Below, piece after piece: positions 26,477 to 35,754 of a stretch of DNA of 64,000 nucleotides. Source of the stretch: Haloarcula hispanica ATCC 33960 (GTDB lineage: Archaea; Halobacteriota; Halobacteria; Halobacteriales; Haloarculaceae); NCBI RefSeq assembly GCF_000223905.1, contig NC_015948.1:1116001-1180000 (forward strand), written 5' to 3'. The notes under the pieces are model-generated. The model saw only the letters and a list, made by a program, of their open reading frames with translations, was not told the origin of the DNA and did no database searches. The position numbers and the translations under genes were made by a program. How positions within the stretch are numbered: the first letter of the stretch is position 1; each line of letters opens with the position of its first letter.

Positions 26477-28195
26477 GTGGGTAATCAAGAAGAAATGCCC
26501 TCTAATCTGTGGAACAGAATCAGTAAGTCGGTCCGACGTGAGCCGGTTGTCCCGATCATTGCGCTCGCTGCGTTCCTGTTGATGTTCTTCGGTACCTGGC
26601 GACTGCGGCCGCATCTGACGTTTCCGGACGAAACCGGCGCTATCGAACTCGCTCTCAGGATGGGATACGAGCAGAACCCCTTCATCGATAACTTCCGGAA
26701 GGGTGGGAACCTTCACCTCTACCTTCTGGCGCTCTCTTTTGTCCCGGTGACGCTGTACTGGCTCGTGACCGGACAGTTCGGCGACATCATGTCGGGCGCA
26801 GCTAGCGTCGGCAGCTCGCCGAGCTGGGGTGTGTCGCCTGATCTTCTCACAGCCTTCTACGACGTGCTGTTCGCCGGTCGGCTAGTATCTGTCCTGTTCG
26901 GTGTTGGGACTGTTGTCGTCCTCTATTACCTCGGTAGAGAACTACTGGACCGCCGTGCCGGAATCCTTGCGTCCGTTTTTCTCACGACTTCTGTCGGGTA
27001 TGTCCTCACCGCCCACTACGCAACTGAGGACGTCCCGATGACGTTCTTCCTCATGCTCGGGTTCCTGCTAACGGTTCGTGCGTTTCATTCGAGAGAGACC
27101 AGAACGCTGTTGGCTGCCGCACTGGTCGCTGGCCTGGCAGCGTCAACGAAAGCAACGGCCGGGCTCCTCGTTCTTCCGATCGCTATCGTCATCATCGAAC
27201 GCCACTGGGACGGGTCGAGGACCGTTGGTGAGTTCGTCAAAGCGGTTTGGAGGTACCCGACGCTAACTATACTCAGCTACGTCACTACAACGCCATCGAT
27301 ATTCGTCCATCCGGGTTCATGGGCCGACGAGATATCTCGATATATCTACCGAAGTACGAGCGATTCTGTTGCGTACAATTGGTCGGACCCGGGGTGGCTC
27401 ATCCAGCTCGCACACCTCGCCGAAGGGCAGGGAATCATGCTATTCCTGTTTTCTATACTGTCCGTACTGCTTGTCATCGCCTTCCTCTTGCGGGGTACCC
27501 TCGACAGTGCGGTTTGGCTGTTGCTCGTCTATGCCATCCCGTACTTCATCGTCATCACGCAAGGGAATATGACACAGTTCCCTCGGGTAATGCCGCTCTT
27601 CCCGATTCTCGCGGTCCTCGCTGGTATCGCTGGCTCGGAGTTGAGTCAGTTCTCCCATCCGGTCCGTCTAGCCGGGATCGGACTTCTAACGCTTGTCATT
27701 GTCTTTTCTGGCGTACACACGACCGTTGGTGTCGCAGATATTAACGAATCACGTCAGGAGGCCACGGCGTGGACACACGCCAACCTAGATAGCTCCGACA
27801 CTGTTGACGTGTACTCGCAGCAAGTGTATCTCCCAGAATTTCCAGACGAGACAACTGTGAACCGATATGAAATCCACTCCACCTTCCCCCGAGAAAACTG
27901 GCAGCCAGGGCTTGAACGTCTGGACTGTAACGCGCCCGAGTACGTCGTGCTCTCCAGTTACCACTACTTCCGCTTTTTCAAGGATCCGTCCGTGTTCCCG
28001 GATGTGACTGAACGCATGTCGGCGCTGTTTGCCGAGGAAGACTACGAAATCGTCCGGACGTTCGGTCCGCCGGTGAACACCGAACTCAGCGCGGAGCGAA
28101 AGTTCAGAGACAGCGCCGGACTTTCGTCGTTCCCCGAGGACGGAAATCCGACTATCCTCGTGATGAAGCGGATAGACGATGAACCGACCTGTTAA
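26477..28195 (+). CDS. GT39/ArnT-like membrane glycosyltransferase (AglS-like)
   Basis: Polytopic GT-C enzyme using a polyprenyl-phosphate sugar on the outer face. A first helix (VVPIIALAAFLLMFFGTWRL) is followed by RPHLTFPDETGAIELALRM, which holds the catalytic Asp-Glu of the first external loop, and about ten further helices; the last 150 residues form an extracytoplasmic domain. 572 residues. In Haloferax, AglS transfers the last mannose from dolichol phosphate to the glycan; the neighbouring DPM-like and flippase genes would supply that donor. The annotated GTG at 26477 may be replaced by the ATG at 26495. Confidence 0.78.
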   Translation: MGNQEEMPSNLWNRISKSVRREPVVPIIALAAFLLMFFGTWRLRPHLTFPDETGAIELALRMGYEQNPFIDNFRKGGNLHLYLLALSFVPVTLYWLVTGQFGDIMSGAASVGSSPSWGVSPDLLTAFYDVLFAGRLVSVLFGVGTVVVLYYLGRELLDRRAGILASVFLTTSVGYVLTAHYATEDVPMTFFLMLGFLLTVRAFHSRETRTLLAAALVAGLAASTKATAGLLVLPIAIVIIERHWDGSRTVGEFVKAVWRYPTLTILSYVTTTPSIFVHPGSWADEISRYIYRSTSDSVAYNWSDPGWLIQLAHLAEGQGIMLFLFSILSVLLVIAFLLRGTLDSAVWLLLVYAIPYFIVITQGNMTQFPRVMPLFPILAVLAGIAGSELSQFSHPVRLAGIGLLTLVIVFSGVHTTVGVADINESRQEATAWTHANLDSSDTVDVYSQQVYLPEFPDETTVNRYEIHSTFPRENWQPGLERLDCNAPEYVVLSSYHYFRFFKDPSVFPDVTERMSALFAEEDYEIVRTFGPPVNTELSAERKFRDSAGLSSFPEDGNPTILVMKRIDDEPTC

Positions 28196-28300
28196 TGACA
28201 ACTATATGTCTAGATCACTCCCCGGGACCCGTTCTCTCCACCCACGGACACTACAGGGTAGCCAGCGAATCACCCGTGACACTGGGCGAAAGTGGCATCT

Positions 28301-29446
28301 ATGACTGACGAATCGCTCCAGAGCGTCTGCGTCGTGACCCATCCCCTCGCCGCTGCTGGCGAGAACGCCACACGAAGCCTACTCGACATCCTGTCGGCTG
28401 TGACATCAGTCGCGCTCGTGACGGCTGACCTGCCGGCTGATTCCGAGATTCGCGACCGGCACGAACTCGTTGAGCTCACGCGAAAAGGCGCGGGCGACTC
28501 CGTCGTCACCGCCGCCGTCCGGTTCCTGCTGAACCAACTCCGGATGTGTCGCGTTATTGCTGACCGTGACGAAGACGTAGTCCTTTTTTTCGGCGCAACG
28601 TCGTACCTGCTTCCCATTATCGCGGCTCGGTTGCTCGGTAAAACGGTTCTCGTCGAACCCCGCGGCGACGTGCCGCTGACGCTCCGGCTGAACTGGGAAC
28701 AGCAGTTGCCGGACCCGGTGGCTGCCGGGCTCGCCGGTGCCGTCCGTGCACTCGAACGAGCCGGCTTCGCCGCGGCTCACGGGGTCATCACGTACACGCC
28801 CGAGATGGCCCGCCAACTGGACCTGCATCCGGAATCCCCGACCGTGTATCCGATGGGGGCGCGCTACGTCCGGACGGACGAATTTCGCGTCCAGCAGCCC
28901 TACGCCGACCGCGACCGCGTCGTTGGGTTCCTCGGACGGCTCGACGAAGAGAAGGGCATCCGGGAACTCGCTTCTGTCGCCGCGGAACTACCTGGTGACG
29001 TGACGTTCCGGTTCATCGGCGACGGTGACCTCCGTGAGTGGCTGGAAACCGAACTCGCGTCTGAAATCGAACGTGGCGCAGTCGAACTCACCGGCTGGGT
29101 TGATCACGACGACGTACCCGATCAACTCAACGATCTCTCGCTGCTCGTGTTGCCGTCACAGCCGACGGAGGGACTACCGACGACAATTCTGGAGGCGCTG
29201 GCCTGCGGAACGCCGGTACTGGCCTCGCCGGTTTCGGGCGTTCCAGACGTTGTCCGCGAGGGCGAAACCGGCTTCCTGCTCGATTCACGGGAGCCGGCGG
29301 CGCTTCGACAGACAATACTCGATATTCTGGACCGAGACGACCTCGACAGCATCAGCGAGAACGGACGCGATCGAATCGATACCGAGTACAGCTTTGAGGC
29401 GGCCTGCGAGCGGTACAGGTCGATACTTGTGGCGTGCAATCGGTAG
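28301..29446 (+). CDS. GT4 glycosyltransferase
   Basis: GT-B fold, retaining. The ATG at 28301 (MTDESLQSVCVVTHPLAAAGENATR) is preferred to the GTG nine bases earlier. VVGFLGRLDEEKGIRELASVAAEL begins the nucleotide-sugar domain near residue 205; LVLPSQPTEGLPTTILEALACGTPVLASPVSGVPDVVREGETGFL is the donor-binding E-x7-E segment of the family. 381 residues, no membrane helix apart from a hydrophobic stretch near 100. GC and codon use match the chromosome, unlike the genes 1 kb away. Sugar specificity cannot be read. Confidence 0.88.
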   Translation: MTDESLQSVCVVTHPLAAAGENATRSLLDILSAVTSVALVTADLPADSEIRDRHELVELTRKGAGDSVVTAAVRFLLNQLRMCRVIADRDEDVVLFFGATSYLLPIIAARLLGKTVLVEPRGDVPLTLRLNWEQQLPDPVAAGLAGAVRALERAGFAAAHGVITYTPEMARQLDLHPESPTVYPMGARYVRTDEFRVQQPYADRDRVVGFLGRLDEEKGIRELASVAAELPGDVTFRFIGDGDLREWLETELASEIERGAVELTGWVDHDDVPDQLNDLSLLVLPSQPTEGLPTTILEALACGTPVLASPVSGVPDVVREGETGFLLDSREPAALRQTILDILDRDDLDSISENGRDRIDTEYSFEAACERYRSILVACNR

Positions 29447-29449
29447 GCG

Positions 29450-30850
29450 CTACACCATCTGTAACACGCGCTCTCTGATTTCGCGGTCCGTTGCCATGCC
29501 GAGACCGTACGCGACGACGCCGAGTGCGACTAAGCCACCAAGCTTCAAAAGCGTCGATGGCGGGAAGATGGTTGACGCCGCGTACACCACTGCGCCCATC
29601 ATTAACGCTGTGACCGTCTGCCTTCCGAGCGCCCGCCAGTTTGCTGTCACAGTGATGAACCGCCGGAGATACGCGATCTGAATGACGAGCGCGATGCTGA
29701 CTGTCGTTATTGTTGCCGCCGCTGCACCGAACGATCCGAGTTCCGGGACCAGTAACAGATTGAGTACAACGTTTGCAACGAGGGTCAGCGCTGCCGTCCG
29801 GAATACGAGATTCGGGTGGCCGATCCCCGTGAGCGTCCGCTGGATCAGGATTCTCGGGGCCTGCAACAACTTCTCCGCCATCAGGAGGATGAGGATTAAC
29901 CCACCCGTGTCGAAGTCATAGACGAGTTGCATGAATGGATCGGCGAGTATCGCTACACCGACTACGGCGGGGATGACAAGCAGGAGACCATATGTGAAGC
30001 CTTCGCTTAGGGCCGTTTCAATGCGACTGTACTCATTGCGTGACGCCCACTCGCTGATAGATGGAAACACTGCCTGGCTTAGGGCTTGGCTAGCCATTAC
30101 TGCGACTACACTGACCTTCCAAGAAGCCTCGTATACGGCAACAGCGGTCTTTGACGCGAAGTATGCCAACACGAGCGTGTCTGCCCAGTTGTATGCTAGG
30201 GAACTCACACTATTGAATGATGTATACTTCGAGAAACTCCAGAGGTCTCTGACAGTTTCCCAAGTTGGGATAGATAGCGTACTTGATAAGGCGAAGTAAA
30301 ATATGACAAACTTCACGACAACTCCAATCAAGACACCATATAACAGAGCAAATATCTTCAACCCGGCTATGATTAGCGCGATACTTGTTACTATACGAAT
30401 TACTTCACCAAAGAGTTCGATAAGAGAGCTAAGCGCCACTCGCCCTTCACCACGAAGGGCTGCTCCGGTAAGCCATCTCCCGGTACTGGAAATAATAAAT
30501 ACAATCAGTAAGGGTACGGCCGCCACACCAATGTATTCGTCTACATAGCCTTCAAGTACGAACAATCCGAGAGACATAATTACAATTGGAGCGAGTGTTA
30601 TGAGGTATCCTGCAGTCAAGTACGACCCACGCTGTTGAGTTGTCGTTTCGCTGATTCGCTTCTCTATCCCTGTATCGACTCCAAGCCGCGCTCCGGTCAT
30701 CAACACGCTCGTGACCGCATCAAAGGTGAAAAAGATTCCAAGAACCGTTCCTCCGAGAGTTTGAGCAAAATATGCGGTTCCAACAAAACCAATTAGACTC
30801 AGTACGATATTACTGGCGTATATAACAACACTTGACCGGTCGATATCCAT
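29450..30850 (-). CDS. Wzx/MOP-superfamily oligosaccharide flippase (AglR-like)
   Basis: 466 residues and about 14 membrane helices, starting VVIYASNIVLSLIGFVGTAYFAQTLGGTVLGIFFTFDAV, the usual Wzx opening. It should move a lipid-linked sugar or glycan from the inner to the outer face of the membrane for AglB or the GT39 enzyme. Composition changes within the gene: the part encoding the N-terminal half (about 30.0-30.85 kb) is about 35-42 % GC, that encoding the C-terminal half about 57 %. Convergent with the GT4 gene with a 3-base gap. Confidence 0.85.
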   Translation of the reverse strand: MDIDRSSVVIYASNIVLSLIGFVGTAYFAQTLGGTVLGIFFTFDAVTSVLMTGARLGVDTGIEKRISETTTQQRGSYLTAGYLITLAPIVIMSLGLFVLEGYVDEYIGVAAVPLLIVFIISSTGRWLTGAALRGEGRVALSSLIELFGEVIRIVTSIALIIAGLKIFALLYGVLIGVVVKFVIFYFALSSTLSIPTWETVRDLWSFSKYTSFNSVSSLAYNWADTLVLAYFASKTAVAVYEASWKVSVVAVMASQALSQAVFPSISEWASRNEYSRIETALSEGFTYGLLLVIPAVVGVAILADPFMQLVYDFDTGGLILILLMAEKLLQAPRILIQRTLTGIGHPNLVFRTAALTLVANVVLNLLLVPELGSFGAAAATITTVSIALVIQIAYLRRFITVTANWRALGRQTVTALMMGAVVYAASTIFPPSTLLKLGGLVALGVVAYGLGMATDREIRERVLQMV

Positions 30851-32500
30851 CGATATCTGTGGATTTCTTCCATATGTTTATTATTCTGTCCTTATTAAAA
30901 CAACGAGGGTTCTTAGCGATGCTAGATATTGTCTCTCAACTCGACTCTCCAATTGTACCGTATTTAATCATCCGGGCCTGGACAGGGTGCCATTTCAAAA
31001 CATTCATTCGACCACCAAATCAACACAGTACAGATGAGCTTCTCTGATTGGTTTTTTGATACAGTGGACCGCCTACAATCAGATCCTTCTCCAAAGAATC
31101 TCGAGATAGCACTCAGAAAGTTATGGGCCGGCTTGCTCGGGAGATTCGCTCCAAAGCAACAGGAAGGGCAGGTGGTTTGGGACGAAGACTGGGATATATT
31201 GGTCATCTTGGACGGATGCAGGGCTGATGCCATGGAAGAAATCATACAGGGAACTTCTTATCAATCTCTTTTTGCTGATAGCAAACTCGAGACGCGCTGG
31301 TCAGTCGGCGGTACCAGCTCTGAATGGATCAAAAAAACGTTTAATGAAAGACATTCAGCAGAGATCCAAGAAACCGCATATATCACAGGCAATCCATATA
31401 CGGACCAGATACAATACGATGAGTTTTCAGAGTTCACTCATTTTGGGATCGCCAGTACGGAGTATGATATTCGGACGGTTTCGCCTCGGAAACTGACTAA
31501 TCACGCGATTAACACTTGGAGAAAACGCGACGAGAAGGGCGTTGATAGAATGATTGTTCATTACATGCAACCACATGCACCCTTCCGGTCGCGACCAGAG
31601 TGGTTTCGTGAATTCAAGGGCACAAAGAAGTTCGGTAGCAAAGTCTGGTGGCGCCTCTGTGATGGCACCGTTTCGCACGATGACTTCTGGACTGCATATA
31701 TTGACAACCTAGAGTGGATACTGGAAGAAGTTAGTATCCTCTCAACGTCTATTGATGGCTCCATCGCTCTAACCGCTGACCACGGCAATGCAAAAGGTGA
31801 ATGCGGGGTATATGGCCACCCGAAAGGAGTTCCGGTCAGTGCTGTAAGAGAGGTCCCGTGGATTACACTAGACGGGATAGATACTGAGGAATATACCCCT
31901 GAGTATAATGTCTCTGATAGCGGCGGAGATGATCAAAAGCCTGCCCGTGAATCGCAACTTGAAGCCTTAGGTTATAAGTGATAATCATATCTGAATACAC
32001 TCCATGGCTATCTGGCTAGTAGAGAGACGACAAGAATAACTGTTAATTCCCCCATCTCCCACCATCAGTATGCCGCGAGTTCTCATCGGACCGACCAAAA
32101 CAGACATTCATAACAACGAATACGGGAAGAGTTACAATCTCCTGAATAACCTGTACGACGATAATTTTACTGTCGATATATACACGAGATCAGTTTCTGA
32201 TACTCTTAGACCGGAAAACGTTACTGTGTATCCGCTTGGGGGCTCTAACAGGATCTCGTTCTATAGTTATTTGTATTATAGACTTTTAAGAGAACTTCGG
32301 GAGGGATCTGTTGATATATATCACCACATGAATCTCAGCTACAGGTGGTTCAATCCAATCCTCGTTTCAGAGCTTCATGACAATGTTCCTGTCGTCGTTG
32401 GACCGTGCCAAACAGGGCATGCCATCATGGCTGAGGAATTCAATCGGATGCTTTCTTCTTGGGTAGGGAGAAACCTTCCGAGGCCATTTACCGATCCACT
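30000..32500. other. AT-rich mosaic block inside the glycosylation island
   Basis: Hand counts on 60-base lines give 35-42 % GC at 30301, 30361, 30781, 31321, 32161 and 32221, against 57-60 % at 29521, 29701 and 32941. The block contains the N-terminal half of the flippase, a whole AlkP-superfamily gene and the 5' half of a GT4 gene. No transposase or attachment site is visible at either edge. Confidence 0.7.
31034..31981 (+). CDS. AlkP/sulfatase-superfamily protein, AT-rich
   Basis: VILDGCRADAMEEI near residue 58 supplies the first metal Asp; ALTADHGNAKGE and VYGHPKG near 250 supply the Asp-His and His ligands. The nucleophile region appears to be SVGGTSSEWIKKTF, offering Ser or Thr but no Cys. 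315 residues, cytoplasmic. The C-terminus ESQLEALGYK fits the tail shared by the other three members in this island. Its GC is clearly lower than that of the flanking chromosome, pointing to recent acquisition. Confidence 0.76.
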   Translation: MSFSDWFFDTVDRLQSDPSPKNLEIALRKLWAGLLGRFAPKQQEGQVVWDEDWDILVILDGCRADAMEEIIQGTSYQSLFADSKLETRWSVGGTSSEWIKKTFNERHSAEIQETAYITGNPYTDQIQYDEFSEFTHFGIASTEYDIRTVSPRKLTNHAINTWRKRDEKGVDRMIVHYMQPHAPFRSRPEWFREFKGTKKFGSKVWWRLCDGTVSHDDFWTAYIDNLEWILEEVSILSTSIDGSIALTADHGNAKGECGVYGHPKGVPVSAVREVPWITLDGIDTEEYTPEYNVSDSGGDDQKPARESQLEALGYK

Positions 32501-33251
32501 TCACACAATTGTTGACGCGACTCGCGATGTAATCCTTGATCCACCTCGGATGGATTTGTTCAAGCGAACGCTTGACGCCGCAGACCGAATTGTGGTTGTC
32601 GATCAAGAAGCCTACGAGATGTATGCTGACCTCGTTGACGAATCGAAGCTCCGGACGATCCCGCTGGGCGTTGATCCGGACGTCTTCGAGTACAGTGAAC
32701 CGGACGACTCACATGAACTCGTGGCCATCGGTAGCCTTCGGGAACGGAAAGGCTATGATATCTTGATCGAAGCACTTGATCAAATCCAGCAGGAATATCC
32801 CGAAGTCCAGCTCCACGTCTTTGGTGACGGGCCGCAAGAAGACGAATTGGTCGCTCAGGTCAAGCATCTCGATCTAGACGAAAACGTCACGTTCCACGGG
32901 TATGTTGACCAGTCTATTGTCCGAGAACACTTATCCCGAGCACGTGCCTTCGTCCACCCTTCTCGGTCAGAGGGCTTTTCCATGGTCCGTCTGGAAGCCA
33001 TGTCGACCGGCTGTCCAGTGGTCGTTACCAATGTTTCTGGAGCAAACGAAATGGTCCGCGACGGGGAGGAGGGCTTTGTCGTTCCGACAGAGGAACCGGA
33101 ACCAATCGCAGACGCCGTCACCACCTTGCTCTCCGATTACGAACTCACGAAACAGATATCCAGACAGGCACGAGACCGTGTTGAGGAGAAGTACGACTGG
33201 CGGAAAATCGCGGAGGAGTACCTCGACCTGTACCGTTCGCTGTCTGGCTAA
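32070..33251 (+). CDS. GT4 glycosyltransferase with mosaic composition
   Basis: GT-B fold enzyme of 393 residues: MPRVLIGPTKTDIHNNEYGKSY is the start, HELVAIGSLRERKGYDILIEALDQI the beginning of the C-terminal domain near residue 215, and ARAFVHPSRSEGFSMVRLEAMSTGCPVVVTNVSGANEMVRDGEEGFVV the donor-binding part. The 5' half (to about 32.5 kb) is near 35-40 % GC, the 3' half near 60 %. Since the N-terminal domain binds the acceptor, such a hybrid gene could change acceptor choice while keeping the donor. TATA-like TAACTGTTAATT lies about 30 bases before the ATG. Confidence 0.88.
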   Translation: MPRVLIGPTKTDIHNNEYGKSYNLLNNLYDDNFTVDIYTRSVSDTLRPENVTVYPLGGSNRISFYSYLYYRLLRELREGSVDIYHHMNLSYRWFNPILVSELHDNVPVVVGPCQTGHAIMAEEFNRMLSSWVGRNLPRPFTDPLHTIVDATRDVILDPPRMDLFKRTLDAADRIVVVDQEAYEMYADLVDESKLRTIPLGVDPDVFEYSEPDDSHELVAIGSLRERKGYDILIEALDQIQQEYPEVQLHVFGDGPQEDELVAQVKHLDLDENVTFHGYVDQSIVREHLSRARAFVHPSRSEGFSMVRLEAMSTGCPVVVTNVSGANEMVRDGEEGFVVPTEEPEPIADAVTTLLSDYELTKQISRQARDRVEEKYDWRKIAEEYLDLYRSLSG

Positions 33252-33319
33252 GGTCGTACCGCCGTCTATCGCGTGCATCGAAAGGTCTTAAGCCGTCGAC
33301 TGAGACGTTCAGGGTAGAT

Positions 33320-34297
33320 ATGGTCCTCGTAGTGCTGGGTATCGATGCACTCGACCCGGAACTAGTAGACTCGACGGCACATCCGAATTTGACGCTCGCT
33401 GACCACCACGCTATCGAGACGATCAGGAGCGTCGAGGGCGGCCCCAGCACGCACGAACTCTGGCCGACGATCATTACCGGGCTCAGGCCCCCGGAACACG
33501 GCATCACGCTTGACGACGGCGTTGCCTGGGAGAACCCCGTCCTCCGGTTCGGGAGTGCTGCCGCGGACTACCTTCTCCCGTCGGGGCTGCAGACGCGTCT
33601 CGGCGCGTGGCTACTGAACAACACCGAACAGGACGCGTTCCGGATCCCGGCGACCTACTACGAGGAGAACGGCCTGTCGACAGTGTTCGACGGCCGGGAG
33701 GCGGCTCCAATCGGCATCCCCAACTACGTCATCGACCCGGACACGGAGGACCGCGAACACAGCCTCCGGCGGAACCTCGGCGACCTCTTCGAGCGCGACC
33801 TCGAAGCGAAAGGCGGCCACTCGTCGACAGACCCGGCGCTGTTCTACGAGCAGTGCCTCGAAATGTCGATGGTTCGCCTCGCTCGCGCACGTCGGGCGCT
33901 CAGAGGTGGGCGACACGAACTGGTGTTTGCATACACGAGCGGGCTCGACCTCATCGGCCACGTTGCGTACGAACAACCGTCTCTACAGGACCGCGCCTAT
34001 GAAGAACTCGACGAGTTCGTCGGCGAGGTTCGAGACGACCTCGGTGACAACGACGAGCTACTGCTCGTCAGCGACCACGGTCTGCAGGACGGCGTCCACA
34101 CCGATGAGGCGATGGTTGCGGGGACCGACGCAGCCATGGTCGACGCAATCGAGAGTGTCGTCGACGTCCGGGCGGCTATCGAAGCCGAACTCGACGAAAC
34201 AGACCACACGTCGACACCGCAGGTGACGGCGTCGGACGACGGCGACCGGTCGGGGGAGGAAGTCAAAGAGCACCTCGAAGATCTCGGGTATATGTAG
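33320..34297 (+). CDS. AlkP-superfamily phosphodiesterase-like protein
   Basis: MVLVVLGIDALDPELV gives the first metal Asp; STHELWPTIITGLRPPEHGI holds the probable Thr nucleophile in the pattern of nucleotide pyrophosphatase/phosphodiesterases; LLLVSDHGLQDGVHT gives the DH pair near residue 255. 325 residues, no signal peptide. It ends VKEHLEDLGYM and its stop lies two bases before the ATG of the next AlkP-superfamily gene, so the two form an operon. Confidence 0.8.
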   Translation: MVLVVLGIDALDPELVDSTAHPNLTLADHHAIETIRSVEGGPSTHELWPTIITGLRPPEHGITLDDGVAWENPVLRFGSAAADYLLPSGLQTRLGAWLLNNTEQDAFRIPATYYEENGLSTVFDGREAAPIGIPNYVIDPDTEDREHSLRRNLGDLFERDLEAKGGHSSTDPALFYEQCLEMSMVRLARARRALRGGRHELVFAYTSGLDLIGHVAYEQPSLQDRAYEELDEFVGEVRDDLGDNDELLLVSDHGLQDGVHTDEAMVAGTDAAMVDAIESVVDVRAAIEAELDETDHTSTPQVTASDDGDRSGEEVKEHLEDLGYM

Positions 34298-34299
34298 CC

Positions 34300-35754
34300 A
34301 TGTCGGGCGATCCAAACATCTTGCTGGTCATCCTCGACAGCGTCCGTGCACAGAACCTCAGCGCCTACGGCCACGTCAACGAGACGACGCCGTTTCTGGA
34401 CTCGTTCGCCACAGAGCGGGCGACGCTGTACGAGCAGGCCCGAGCGCCTGGTGCGCGGAGCGTCACGAGCCACGCGAGCATTTTCTCCGGGTTGCACGTC
34501 GAAGAACACGGTATCGTCTCGGCGGGGCATCGGCTCGACCCGTCGGCGTCAGTCTTCGCACAGCTGCGAGAAGACGGGTACAGCACCGGCGTGTTCACCG
34601 AAAATGACTGGCTGACGGCCGTCGATGTCGGACTCCGGGACGGGTTTGACGAGATCGTCGGGGCGCGGAACGTCCCGTTCCCGGGCGCAGTCAACCCCCA
34701 CGAGTTTGTCTCGAACGAGGGACGGGGACAGTACGCGGAGTTCGTCAGACTCGCGCTGACAGACGACGCGCCGCTCCGGTCGCTGGCAAACGGTGTGGCG
34801 ACGAAACTCCAGTCCGATTACAAGCGGTTCCTCCCGGATAGCGTCAGAGCATCGACGCCGGCGGACGTCTACGTGGATTCGCTGCTGGACTGGAGCGACC
34901 GACAGGACGGGCCGTGGGCGGCGTGTCTCAACCTGATGGACGCCCACATTCCGTACGAACCGATGCCGGACTACGACCAGTGGGGGGGCTCGGAGGCGTC
35001 GTCGTTGCAGGCTTCCTTCGAGGACCAGAAGTGGGACTTCAACGGCGGACACCGCCCGTGGTGGCAGAAGAAGGCGGTCGAGTCGCTGTACGACGGGGGG
35101 ATTCGCCAGATGGACGCGGAACTCGAACGGCTCGTTTCGTCGCTCGAACGGCGTGGTGAGCTTGATGACACGCTTCTCGTCATCACGAGCGATCACGGCG
35201 AGGGCTTCGGCGAACAGAGCGACGTTCGGCCGGGTGTCCGGGTCGCCGAACACGGCGTCGCGATTCACGACAGCGTACTCCACGTCCCGCTCATCGTGCG
35301 CTATCCGGGCCAGACCGAGTCTCATCGGGTCGACCGTCCCGCGTCGCTGGTCGAATTTCCGCGGGTCGTGAACCGGCTTCGGGCCGACGATCAACAGACT
35401 GCCGGCTTCTGTCCCGACGGACCGGTCCTCGCTACTGCGGTCGGCCTCGACGAGCCGCTGCAGGAACGCGCCGGTGCGTACGTCGGGGACCTGTCGCCGT
35501 GGACCGCCACGTCGCGAGCGGTGTTCAAAGACGACAGTGAGGGAGTTGTCAAGTACTGTACTAACCGCGACCGCGCCGCCACCGTCGTCAGCCGCGACGC
35601 CCAGACGTCGTACAAAGTGTCCGACGGCGGTGCGGAACACGTCGACAGCGCATTCGAATCGATAGAGGAACTCGACGTCAAGACGACGGGCGAGGACTTC
35701 GACGACCTCGACGACGGGACGTACCAGCGGCTGGAAGACCTCGGCTACGTCTGA
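34300..35754 (+). CDS. Sulfatase-like AlkP-superfamily hydrolase
   Basis: 484 residues. ILLVILDSVRAQNLSAYGHVNETTPFLDSFA is the sulfatase-family opening; GARSVTSHASIFSGLHVEEHG is the active-site segment with Thr/Ser where sulfatases have the modifiable Cys; LLVITSDHGEGFGEQSDV gives the metal DH near residue 295, followed by AEHGVAIHDSVLHVPLIVRYP. The tail YQRLEDLGYV is shared with its neighbours. No membrane segment. It follows the previous AlkP gene by two bases and its last 10 bases overlap the convergent TrmB gene. Confidence 0.84.
   Translation: MSGDPNILLVILDSVRAQNLSAYGHVNETTPFLDSFATERATLYEQARAPGARSVTSHASIFSGLHVEEHGIVSAGHRLDPSASVFAQLREDGYSTGVFTENDWLTAVDVGLRDGFDEIVGARNVPFPGAVNPHEFVSNEGRGQYAEFVRLALTDDAPLRSLANGVATKLQSDYKRFLPDSVRASTPADVYVDSLLDWSDRQDGPWAACLNLMDAHIPYEPMPDYDQWGGSEASSLQASFEDQKWDFNGGHRPWWQKKAVESLYDGGIRQMDAELERLVSSLERRGELDDTLLVITSDHGEGFGEQSDVRPGVRVAEHGVAIHDSVLHVPLIVRYPGQTESHRVDRPASLVEFPRVVNRLRADDQQTAGFCPDGPVLATAVGLDEPLQERAGAYVGDLSPWTATSRAVFKDDSEGVVKYCTNRDRAATVVSRDAQTSYKVSDGGAEHVDSAFESIEELDVKTTGEDFDDLDDGTYQRLEDLGYV

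Noticed and set aside
34300-35754. Naming the sulfatase-like genes as sulfatases
   Set aside because: The C/S-x-P-S-R motif needed for formylglycine formation is missing in all four proteins, so only superfamily membership is claimed.
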